From NCBI GenBank assembly GCA_025360005.1, contig JANYDA010000007.1, positions 62,001 to 126,000 on the forward strand: DNA of 64,000 nt, read 5' to 3'. Shown piece after piece: positions 43,150 through 50,581 of the stretch (the stretch's first letter is position 1; each line of letters begins with the position of its first letter). Below the pieces are notes generated by a model. That model saw nothing but the letters and a program-made list of their open reading frames with translations. It ran no database searches and was not told the origin of the DNA. The DNA comes from Fibrobacteria bacterium (GTDB lineage Bacteria; Fibrobacterota; Fibrobacteria; UBA11236). The position numbers were made by a program, and so were the translations under genes.

Positions 43150-44742
43150 TTAGAAATGCACGCCCATGCCTAAAAGGAAGGGCTGGGTGCGGATTTCATG
43201 CTTTTCCCTCCGCCAGATTTTCCCGTACTCCATTCCGACGGAGGCGTCCAGGGAGAGCATCGGGAATATCCAATAACGGATACCGAAGGAAGCTTCCCAA
43301 AGATCGAAGAAGGTATGCTGCCGGAATACCTCTGCGGACGGGGAATTGCACGTGCCGTTGTCGCCCTGCACGCATAAGTCGATGACCCCTTTCTCGCGGA
43401 CGAAACCGGGGCGGTACCCCCAGCTATAGCCCGCGCGCAAGCTGAGCTGTAAGTCCCGGGAGGAGGCGAAGCGATGGAATTCCAGGCCCGGTTTGAAAGC
43501 GTAGGTCCGGCCATTGCCCGCGTCCGCCATGTTCAGGAAAAAATAGCGGAAGTCCAGCGCCAGGGGCGGTAGAAAGGTGTAGTTCGCCCCAACTTCGCCG
43601 GCGAAGCTTTGCTCGCTCATCAGTCCCACGTAGACGGAATACGGGCGTTGCTGCGCGGCATCCCGGCTGTCCACTTCCGTCGGTTTTTCCCCGCCGCCCT
43701 TGGTATAGTTGGCGTAGAGCGTACCGCGTCGCAATCCCTTCTCGTCGAAAACGGTTATCCGCCCCTGCGCGATTTCCGTTTCCGCGTGCCGCAGGTTCTT
43801 ACCGTCCTTCTTGAATACCGTGTAGGTTCCCGGCCCCAGGGCCAGGAAGATCTCGCGTTTGGCTTCCTTCTGGAACTCGGCCATGATGACGGAATTGCGA
43901 TCGACGATCAGGAAGTTGCCTTCCACTTCCGGCGGGAAGCGGATGCCGCCGTCCCCGGAGGTGAGATCGGTAAGGATGATATCGCCTGCTACGTCCATCT
44001 GGAAGCGCGCGTTGGGATGCTGGATGCCGCCCGTGGTGCCTTCCGTATTGACTACGGTTTTTTGGAAAGCGTATTGGTAGGCTTCCATCAGCGAGACATG
44101 CTTGTCGCCGCTAAGGTCGGCCGGTCCGCGCAGGCCACTGAGCCAATGATGGGTGAAGAAAGATCCCTGCAGGTTTTCCGATTCCTGCGAATTCTCGTCC
44201 GCGGAACTAGAGGTGATAAGGATGGTCCCGTTGCCGTTGGTCTCCTGCTCCAGCACCAATGGCTCAACGGCCTTGCCCCCCTTGAGGTGCGTTATGGAAC
44301 CGCTTTGGCAGGCGTCGAACACGCCGATGCGGATCTTGGCGGGCAGGCTGTCTATCAGGCCGCGCAAATCCTCCAAGGGAAAGCCCTGGGCGCCTAGCTT
44401 GATCCTGGCCTTGTCCCCGTGGCCGGAAAAATAGAAGTAAAAGATGACATCATCTTTCCCGGCCAGGGCCTTGGCCTTGCGGGTCAGCTCGCTGAAGGCG
44501 CAGCGCAGCAGCGCCGGGGTGGGGGATTTCAGGAGGATGATGTTATCCTGGTCCAGGCCGCCGATTTCCGTCAGCAGGCTGGAGAACCTGTCCGCATCCG
44601 ACTCCGCGTACTTGAGGGGAATGTCCTGGGGCTCCCCGTGATTGTGCCCGGCCACGATGGCCATGCGCACGGTGCGGGCATGGGGCGCGATAGCCGCGCC
44701 CAGGCAAAGGCCCGCGATTGCGGCTAGCAACCCGGGCTTCAT
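43150..44742 (-). CDS. Exported caspase-like (C14) peptidase fused to an outer-membrane barrel
   Basis: 530 aa. A Sec signal (residues 1-22) precedes a C14 caspase-like domain at about 25-260. The catalytic dyad is visible: His108 in YFSGHGD and Cys145 in VFDACQSGS. A beta-rich linker follows (about 270-360: PEVEGNFLIVDRNS, GPGTYTVFKKDG). The last ~170 residues have alternating barrel strands (YSVYVGLMSEQSF, LALDFRYFFLNM, LQLSLRAGYSWGY) and end in a terminal aromatic (GMGVHF). The caspase would therefore face the periplasm or surface, tethered to the outer membrane. Its ATG overlaps the DUF4384-like gene stop (ATGA). Substrate unknown; arginine preference would be usual for bacterial relatives. 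Confidence 0.85.
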   Translation of the reverse strand: MKPGLLAAIAGLCLGAAIAPHARTVRMAIVAGHNHGEPQDIPLKYAESDADRFSSLLTEIGGLDQDNIILLKSPTPALLRCAFSELTRKAKALAGKDDVIFYFYFSGHGDKARIKLGAQGFPLEDLRGLIDSLPAKIRIGVFDACQSGSITHLKGGKAVEPLVLEQETNGNGTILITSSSADENSQESENLQGSFFTHHWLSGLRGPADLSGDKHVSLMEAYQYAFQKTVVNTEGTTGGIQHPNARFQMDVAGDIILTDLTSGDGGIRFPPEVEGNFLIVDRNSVIMAEFQKEAKREIFLALGPGTYTVFKKDGKNLRHAETEIAQGRITVFDEKGLRRGTLYANYTKGGGEKPTEVDSRDAAQQRPYSVYVGLMSEQSFAGEVGANYTFLPPLALDFRYFFLNMADAGNGRTYAFKPGLEFHRFASSRDLQLSLRAGYSWGYRPGFVREKGVIDLCVQGDNGTCNSPSAEVFRQHTFFDLWEASFGIRYWIFPMLSLDASVGMEYGKIWRREKHEIRTQPFLLGMGVHF

Positions 44743-45545
44743 AGCGTTCCCCCGCCCTTAGCGATGCGGAAGGTGGCTATGCGCGCTTCCGGAAGGCCGA
44801 TGCGAGCGGGGCGGGGGCTGAGGCCGGAAACCCGGCGGCCGTTCTCTTCCCAGGCGCGGCGCAATTCACCTTCCAAGACGCGGTGATCCGCAGGGGTGGA
44901 CGTGCGCACGGCGATGAAAAGTTCCGCGCCGCGGCTATCGTCCAACTCCACGGCAAAGGGCAGGCTGCGTCCTTGGCCGGGCGGGCTGGCTGCGCCCGGG
45001 CCTTCCCCGGAGTAGCTGGAAACCGTGCCCGCGTTATCGATGGAAAAAAGGGAAATGTAGCCTGCGCGCGCCGAGGAATACAGGGGCTGGAGCTTGTCGC
45101 CGGCCTGGAAGGCTTCCCCTTCGCCCACTTCCCTTAAGGCGACGCCGTTACCGGCCAGGAAAGCGATCCGGAACTCTTCGCCTTTGATGCGGGTGGGGCC
45201 GGAATCGGACCTTTGGCCGGGATCGATCCGTTCCGCGCGCCATACCAGGATGCCCGCGGCCAAAGCCAGGCAGGCCAGGGAAACGCCCAGGTTACGTAGG
45301 CCAATCGGCGGGGACAGGAGGCGGCAAAGCCGTTCCCATCCCGCAGCCAAGGGGCCGGGCACCGTAACGCCGAAGCTACCGGGAAGCGGGCGGGAGCCGC
45401 GGGCGGCGGTGGGGGCCGTTTCCGCTTCGGCTGCCGGGGCCAGGCCCGACATCACGCGACGGGCGAAGCCTTGCGAAGGGTTCCAGTCGAGTTTGCGGGA
45501 GGCGGCGAAGGCCTCCAACAGGTTTTCCGGATCAGGGTTTTGCAT
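44739..45545 (-). CDS. Putative membrane anti-sigma factor with DUF4384-like domain
   Basis: 268 aa from the ATG at 45545 (SD GAGGAAAAA), overlapping the sigma-factor gene by 14 nt. A cytoplasmic N-terminal region of about 85 residues contains a helix-rich start (ENLLEAFAASRKLDW, FARRVMSGL) of the kind that holds sigma factors. One transmembrane helix follows (LGVSLACLALAAGILVW). The periplasmic part resembles DUF4384 (FQAGDKLQPLYSSARAGYISLFSIDNAGTVSSYS), a domain often found near caspase-like peptidases. Topology and overlap with the ECF gene suggest an anti-sigma role; no canonical zinc anti-sigma HxxxCxxC motif is seen. Confidence 0.65.
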   Translation of the reverse strand: MQNPDPENLLEAFAASRKLDWNPSQGFARRVMSGLAPAAEAETAPTAARGSRPLPGSFGVTVPGPLAAGWERLCRLLSPPIGLRNLGVSLACLALAAGILVWRAERIDPGQRSDSGPTRIKGEEFRIAFLAGNGVALREVGEGEAFQAGDKLQPLYSSARAGYISLFSIDNAGTVSSYSGEGPGAASPPGQGRSLPFAVELDDSRGAELFIAVRTSTPADHRVLEGELRRAWEENGRRVSGLSPRPARIGLPEARIATFRIAKGGGTL

Positions 45546-46113
45546 TTTTTCCTCCTGCCTCTGCTTCCTGCCCCAGTACGGTCCGGCGCAAGGCCTCACG
45601 GGCGCGATTAAGGCGCGATTTCACGGTTCCGGTGGGGCAACCCAGCACTATGGCGGCCTCTTCCAGGGTCAGGCCTTGCGCGCATACCAAGGTGAAGGTT
45701 TCCCTCTGCTCCCGGGGCAAGGCATCCAAAGCTCTTTCCAGGCGGATGAACACCGCTTCCTTGTCGCGGGGGGGATAGGAGGCTGCCTGCGCATCCTCCA
45801 AACCCTGCAGCCCGCTCCGCACCAGCGACGGCCGCCGCAATTCATCGATGCAGCCGTTGCGGGCGATGGCGAACAGCCAGGTGGAGAAGGCCGCCCGCGC
45901 GGGATCATGGGTGGCCAGGGCCCGGAAGGCCTTGATGAAGGTCTCCTGGCCTATGTCCTCCACCCTGTCAGGCTTGCGGAGCAAAGTGTGGATAAAGCTC
46001 AGCAAGGGTTTTTGGTAGCGTTCCACCAAAGGCCCGAAAGCCTGCGTATCGCCGGCCAGAGCCCTGGCGATGAGCGCTTCTTCCTGGCTGCGTGTCAATT
46101 CCATGGCGGGCAC
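45532..46113 (-). CDS. ECF-family RNA polymerase sigma factor (RpoE-like)
   Basis: 193 aa. Sigma region 2 (FGPLVERYQKPLLSFIHTLL, DIGQETFIKAFRAL, FSTWLFAIARNGCIDELRR) and region 4 (LDALPREQRETFTLVCAQGLTLEEAAIVLGCPTGTVKSRLNRAREALR) are intact. No region 1.1 or 3. The strong SD AGGAGG at 46122-46127 fits GTG 46113 (8-nt spacing) or TTG 46116 (5-nt), but is too far from the ATG at 46104, so a non-ATG start is likely. It overlaps the putative anti-sigma gene by 14 nt and lies 66 nt after the NtrC-type regulator. It probably directs transcription of this cluster or envelope genes. Confidence 0.93.
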   Translation of the reverse strand: MPAMELTRSQEEALIARALAGDTQAFGPLVERYQKPLLSFIHTLLRKPDRVEDIGQETFIKAFRALATHDPARAAFSTWLFAIARNGCIDELRRPSLVRSGLQGLEDAQAASYPPRDKEAVFIRLERALDALPREQRETFTLVCAQGLTLEEAAIVLGCPTGTVKSRLNRAREALRRTVLGQEAEAGGKNAKP

Positions 46114-46132
46114 CAACCTATCCTCCTGGGGG

Positions 46133-46161
46133 TTATACGGGCATGGACCCGGGAGGGTTCC
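46133..46161 (-). promoter_or_regulatory. Possible ECF-type promoter before the sigma gene
   Basis: On the minus strand GGAACC (46161-46156) and GTATAA (46138-46133) are separated by 17 nt, similar to ECF promoters that use a GGAAC -35. It could give autoregulation. A difficulty is that the predicted start point falls inside or next to the SD at 46122-46127, so the call is weak. Confidence 0.28.
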
Positions 46162-46179
46162 AAAAAAATCCCGCGCCCT

Positions 46180-47547
46180 TCAGGTCTCGGCGGCCTCCTC
46201 CGACCCATAGCCGCGGATGCCGTGGGTATGCATCTTGGAATACAGGGCCCGGCGCGTGATGCCGAGCAGTCCCGCCGCCTTGGTCTTGTTGCCGGAGGTC
46301 ATGTTCAAGGCCTGCAGCAACAGGCTTTTTTCCAACTCGTCCAGGGACAGCCCCGTTTCCGGGAGGCGGAAGGCGGACGGGGTTTCCAACACTTTCTTCT
46401 GGCGGATGTGCTCGGGCAGATGCTCCGTTTCCAGAGGCTTGCCGGAGGCGATGATGACGGCCCGTTCCACACAGTTCTCCAATTCCCGCACGTTGCCGGG
46501 CCAGGAATACTCCATCAGTTTGGACAGCACTCCGTCCGCCATCCCGGCGGTATGGCCGAAGCGGGGCAGGAAGGCGTCCACCATGGCGGGGATGTCCTCG
46601 ATGCGTTCCACCAGGGAAGGCACGTAGATGGGGAATACATTGAGGCGAAAATAGAGATCCTCGCGGAACACGCCTTTCTTGACCTCTTCTTCCAGGTTGC
46701 GATGGGTGGCGGCCACCACGCGCGCCGGCGCGCGGATCACGCGCGTTCCGCCCACGCGGGTGAATTCGCGTTCCTGCAATACGCGCAGGAGCTTGACCTG
46801 CATGCCCGGGGAGACGTCTCCGATCTCGTCCAGGAAGATGGTGCCCGCGCCGGCCCGCTCGAAGAAGCCGATCTTCTGGGCATGGGCACCGGTGAAGGAT
46901 CCCTTCTCATGCCCGAACAGTTCCGACTCCAGCAAGGTTTCCGGGATGGCGCCGCAGTTCACGGCCACGAAGATCTCACGCCCGCTTTCCGCATGGATGC
47001 CGCGCGCCACCAGTTCCTTGCCCGTGCCGCTTTTGCCGCGCACCAGCACGATGGTATCCCGCTTGGCCACCATCCTGGCCTGGCGGATGAGTTCCTGCAT
47101 GGGCTTGGAATCGCCGATGATGCGATCGAGGTGGTAGCGGCCCGTCTCGCGCCCGCGCAGTTCCGCCACTTCGTCCCGCAGCCTTCCCTTTTCCAGGGCC
47201 GAACGGATAAGCAATACCATCTCGTCCATCTCGAAGGGCTTGGTCACATACTCGAAGGCACCGTTGCGCATGGCTTCCACGCCCGTGCCCGCGTCCGCAT
47301 GCGCCGTCATCACGATGCATTCCAGGCCCGGCCGCTCCCGGCGCGCGCGCTTGACCAGGTCCAGTCCGGACATGCCGGGCATACGCACGTCCGTGACCAT
47401 CAGCGAGAACGCGTCCCCGCGGCCCAACACGTCCAGGGCGGATTCCGCGGAGTCCGCTTCCGCGACGTCGATACCCTCGACGGAGAGCGCCATCGTCAGC
47501 AGCGCGCGCAATTTCGGTTCATCGTCCACAATCAATATCCTGGCCAT
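46180..47547 (-). CDS. NtrC-family sigma54-dependent response regulator
   Basis: 455 aa from the ATG at 47547, with AGGAG upstream; the longer frame overlaps the kinase gene. A receiver domain (ILIVDDEP, LMVTDVRMPGMSG, VTKPF) precedes an AAA+ sigma54-activating domain at about 135-370 with Walker A GKSGTGKE, where Lys replaces the usual Glu of GESGTGKE. It also has GSFTGA (sigma54 contact loop) and FLDEIGDVSPGMQ (Walker B). A Fis-type HTH ends the protein (NKTKAAGLLGITRRALYSKM). It is paired with the histidine kinase 25 nt upstream. Targets must have -24/-12 promoters; none was found in the window by eye. Confidence 0.94.
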   Translation of the reverse strand: MARILIVDDEPKLRALLTMALSVEGIDVAEADSAESALDVLGRGDAFSLMVTDVRMPGMSGLDLVKRARRERPGLECIVMTAHADAGTGVEAMRNGAFEYVTKPFEMDEMVLLIRSALEKGRLRDEVAELRGRETGRYHLDRIIGDSKPMQELIRQARMVAKRDTIVLVRGKSGTGKELVARGIHAESGREIFVAVNCGAIPETLLESELFGHEKGSFTGAHAQKIGFFERAGAGTIFLDEIGDVSPGMQVKLLRVLQEREFTRVGGTRVIRAPARVVAATHRNLEEEVKKGVFREDLYFRLNVFPIYVPSLVERIEDIPAMVDAFLPRFGHTAGMADGVLSKLMEYSWPGNVRELENCVERAVIIASGKPLETEHLPEHIRQKKVLETPSAFRLPETGLSLDELEKSLLLQALNMTSGNKTKAAGLLGITRRALYSKMHTHGIRGYGSEEAAET

Positions 47548-47572
47548 CTCCGCTCCTCCGCCCCCGGTTCGA

Positions 47573-48967
47573 TCAGGGGGCTTCCGTTCTTCCATTATAG
47601 GCTTCACCCGGCCTGGTCCCGGTTTCGCCCGTGCTCTCCGCTTTGGAAGGCGGGGTAATCTTTTGCCGGGGAATCCCTACCGCGAAACAGGTCGGCTTGC
47701 CGTCCGCGCCCGCGTCCGATTCCAACGCGATGGTCCATCCGGACCTTTCGCACAGGCTTTTCACGATGGCCAATCCCAGCCCGGTGCCGGTCTTGGATCC
47801 GGAAACGAAGGGCTCGAACATGCGCCCGCGCATCGTCTTGGGGAACCCCGGGCCCGAGTCCGTGAAGAGCATGGCCCCGCCGCGTCCGCGCGCCTCCCAG
47901 GTAACTCTAACGTTACCCTTGCCGTTCATGGCGTTGGAAGCGTTGCGGCCCAGGTTCTCGGCCAATTGGCGGAAGGCGTCCCGATCGCCCACCAGGGTCA
48001 GGTCCTCCGGCAAATCCAAGCTCCATTCCACGCCCGGGAAATCCAGGCGTTGGACCTCGCGGGCCTCCTGCAAGGCTCCCAAAGGCCGGAACGGTTTCGC
48101 CACCAGCGGGCGGTCCTTGGAAAACCCCAGGATGTTGCCGATCATGCGCGAGAGCCGCATCACCTCTTCCGAGAGGTAGCCGAAAGCGGCGTGCTCGCGG
48201 TTGGGATCGAACTTGTTCCGCAGTACGTCCACGGAAGCCTTCATGATGGCGAGCGGATTCCTCAGCTCGTGCGCCAGCTCCGCGCTGGTCCTGCCCAGGA
48301 AGGCCAAATGCTCGTTGCGGCGGGACACTTCCAGCGCGGCCTGGAATTGCCGTTCCAGGAAGAACAGGCCGGCGGCCAGCACCGCGAAGAGGGCCATCAG
48401 GAACAAGGAGGCGAACCACAGATAGTTGCGGAACTGCTCCACATAGGCGATGAAATTCTGATCCGATTCCAATACCACCATATGGCGCGTGTCGCGCAGC
48501 ATGAAAGGGAAGTATAGGGACTGGAAATGCACGCCGTCGATTTCGGACAAAGGCGTGAAGATGGGGCGATCCGATTGGGCGGCCAGCAGGAACAGTTCGC
48601 GATCCACCAGATACGGGCGTATCTCCTCGCCGCTGGTGATGAGATTCTGGCTGCTGGCGTAGACCAGGCCGGCGGAATCCGTGATCACGGCGCGCTCCAG
48701 CCCCGTAGCGCGCGTGAGACGGCTCAGCCATTCGCCTTGCTGATGCGCGTAGGACTCCGGGAACTGGGATGGCTGGAACTCGAAGGGGAAGGAAAAAATG
48801 TCTTCCTTGAGATGTTCGGCGATATAAACGGCCAACCCGGTCATCCGTTCCTCGGATTTCTGCCGGGCCTGCCCCATGTTGCGGGATAACATCCAAGCCG
48901 AGAATCCGAACAGGAGTATCAAGGCCAGGCCTGCGCCCACCATGGCGCCCACTAGCGGACGTCTCAT
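47573..48967 (-). CDS. Membrane sensor histidine kinase
   Basis: 464 aa from the ATG at 48967, which overlaps the previous stop as ATGA. Transmembrane helices at about 7-27 and 195-220 enclose a periplasmic sensor domain of about 165 residues, PAS/CACHE-like (ERAVITDSAGLVYASSQNLI). The cytoplasmic part has the HisKA phospho-acceptor (SAELAHELRNPLAIMK), N-box (NLGRNASNAMNGKGN), G1 (DSGPGFP) and G2 (GTGLGLAIVKSLCE). It should phosphorylate the adjacent NtrC-type regulator. The coupling to an outer-membrane barrel gene upstream suggests the signal is an envelope state. Confidence 0.93.
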   Translation of the reverse strand: MRRPLVGAMVGAGLALILLFGFSAWMLSRNMGQARQKSEERMTGLAVYIAEHLKEDIFSFPFEFQPSQFPESYAHQQGEWLSRLTRATGLERAVITDSAGLVYASSQNLITSGEEIRPYLVDRELFLLAAQSDRPIFTPLSEIDGVHFQSLYFPFMLRDTRHMVVLESDQNFIAYVEQFRNYLWFASLFLMALFAVLAAGLFFLERQFQAALEVSRRNEHLAFLGRTSAELAHELRNPLAIMKASVDVLRNKFDPNREHAAFGYLSEEVMRLSRMIGNILGFSKDRPLVAKPFRPLGALQEAREVQRLDFPGVEWSLDLPEDLTLVGDRDAFRQLAENLGRNASNAMNGKGNVRVTWEARGRGGAMLFTDSGPGFPKTMRGRMFEPFVSGSKTGTGLGLAIVKSLCERSGWTIALESDAGADGKPTCFAVGIPRQKITPPSKAESTGETGTRPGEAYNGRTEAP

Positions 48968-50517
48968 GGGAATCTCGAGGTGAGGCCCAGCGACAGGGAC
49001 CGCATGTTCTGGATGCGCCCCTGCAAGGGGCCCACGTCGCGCGCGGCGGACAGCATGGCGGAGAAATCCACTTCGATCCAGGACCTGATTTTCCAGAATA
49101 GATCGCAGTTCAAGCTTATCCCCTTGCTGGAGCCCACCGTATACTCGGGGGAATGGGCTACCCAGTTCTCCTCGTAGTCGGCGGATAGGTTGAAAAAGAT
49201 AGCTTTCGTCAGGATGGTCACGCCCAGCACGGGCTTCCAATCATCGTTGGATTCCTCCAGGTATTTTGGCGTCTGCAAATCGAAGCCGTCCACCTGGGTG
49301 AGGATGGGAAAGCGCGACTGCGTATAGGCCAGCGAAAGCGTGGTGGAGACGGCCGGGCTCCAATCCGCTATCAACTGGGGCTGCACCATCCAGCTCGAGC
49401 CTTTCAATTGGTAGGACGCCAGGATGCGCGTAAAAATGGGGATGTAGACGCTGTCCTGATAGTCCCCCACCTCCGTGTTCCCGGTGGTGCGGATGCCGGC
49501 CCGCAGCCAGCTCCAGGTCCGCACGAAAGCGCCGCCGCGGGTTTCCAGTTCCTTGAGGCGGTAGCGGGAGGTGTCGCGGAAAAACTCCGTGGTCTGGAAG
49601 CGCGTTTCCCCGTCGAAGGTCACGCGGTTCCCGTACCACTCCGCCGATGCCACCGGACCGTTGCGGAAATTGCCGTCGCCATGCGCCTCCGGGAAATCCA
49701 TGTTGCGCAGCTCCCAGGAAAGCAGCAGGGACTTGCGCAAATCCTCGGAGATGGCTTCCAGCCCGGGCGTGGCGCCCAATACCCGGTAGGATTCCGATCC
49801 GAACCGTCCGTGGCGGTATTCCTGCACCTCGCCGAAAACGGGGGTGACGATGGAAACGGGCTTGCCCAAGGCGCGCGTATTGCCTTCCAACCGCGCTTGC
49901 AGGTAGACGCGATCCAAGGAGTCCCGGTAGGCCTGCCCCAGCATCTTCTCCGCCTGCGCGGTGCCTTCGAACTTGAGCATCCGCCGCCAGGCTGCGCCCT
50001 TGGCGGAGACGTCGAAATAGGCATTGCGATCGGAGCCTTGGAACATGCTGCTAATCCTGTCCACCAGGCCCTTGGGATCCCAATCCAGCTTGGCCCGCAC
50101 GCGGCCGGAAACCAAGGTGTCCAGGCCTTCCCACTCATCGTAGTCCACGCCGGTCTGCGCATAACCGGAGAAGGAGGCCGGCAAGGGATGGGAGGCGTAG
50201 GACGCGGCGGCAGCGGTATCCACGTTGAAGTCCGAGTCCCAGTCCGCCTTGGCGGTTTCCGGATTCTCCAAGGAGAAGATCAGGTCCAGAGCTTCGGCAT
50301 AATAACCATCGCGCGCCAAGTCCTCGGCCGCCTCCAGGATCAGGGTGGCGCGCTCATCGGGGTTGTGTTCCAGCACCTGGCGGCGTTTGGCGATGAAGGC
50401 CAGGGAATCGGCGGGCCCAACGGATTCAACCGCATGGGCGCCCATGGCCAGGCATAAGAAAAAGAGGAGCTGCAGGGGGAGGAACTTTTTTTGTGCCAAG
50501 CAGTTAAAAGCTATCAC
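48964..50517 (-). CDS. Exported outer-membrane barrel-like protein, unknown function
   Basis: 517 aa from a GTG at 50517 with no convincing SD. A signal ends near MGAHA. A short alpha-helical segment (NPDERATLILEAAEDLARDGYYAEALDLIF), TPR-like, precedes a long region of alternating strands (YAYFD-type, LLLSWELRNMDF, TTLSLAYTQSRF, IFFNLSADYEENWV) ending LSLGLTSRFP, consistent with a large barrel. Its stop overlaps the kinase start (ATGA), so it is made with the two-component system and could be part of its sensing chain. A terminator-like hairpin lies directly before its start. Confidence 0.65.
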   Translation of the reverse strand: MIAFNCLAQKKFLPLQLLFFLCLAMGAHAVESVGPADSLAFIAKRRQVLEHNPDERATLILEAAEDLARDGYYAEALDLIFSLENPETAKADWDSDFNVDTAAAASYASHPLPASFSGYAQTGVDYDEWEGLDTLVSGRVRAKLDWDPKGLVDRISSMFQGSDRNAYFDVSAKGAAWRRMLKFEGTAQAEKMLGQAYRDSLDRVYLQARLEGNTRALGKPVSIVTPVFGEVQEYRHGRFGSESYRVLGATPGLEAISEDLRKSLLLSWELRNMDFPEAHGDGNFRNGPVASAEWYGNRVTFDGETRFQTTEFFRDTSRYRLKELETRGGAFVRTWSWLRAGIRTTGNTEVGDYQDSVYIPIFTRILASYQLKGSSWMVQPQLIADWSPAVSTTLSLAYTQSRFPILTQVDGFDLQTPKYLEESNDDWKPVLGVTILTKAIFFNLSADYEENWVAHSPEYTVGSSKGISLNCDLFWKIRSWIEVDFSAMLSAARDVGPLQGRIQNMRSLSLGLTSRFP

Positions 50518-50526
50518 GATCCGCCG

Positions 50527-50553
50527 AAAAACAAAAGCCCCCGGGTAGGGGCT
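50527..50553 (-). terminator. Rho-independent terminator-like hairpin
   Basis: On the minus strand AGCCCC pairs with GGGGCT around a 6-nt loop (50536-50553), followed by a T-rich tract TTTGTTTTT (50527-50535). It lies after the helical-protein gene (stop 50582) and only about 10 nt before the next gene's GTG start at 50517. Confidence 0.7.
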
Positions 50554-50581
50554 CGATGGGCTTCTCGGTTGAAAAGGTTTG

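Noticed and set aside
45094-47658. 854-codon plus-strand open frame opposite sigma and regulator genes
   Set aside because: It is antisense to three genes with intact catalytic motifs, so it cannot be the coding strand.
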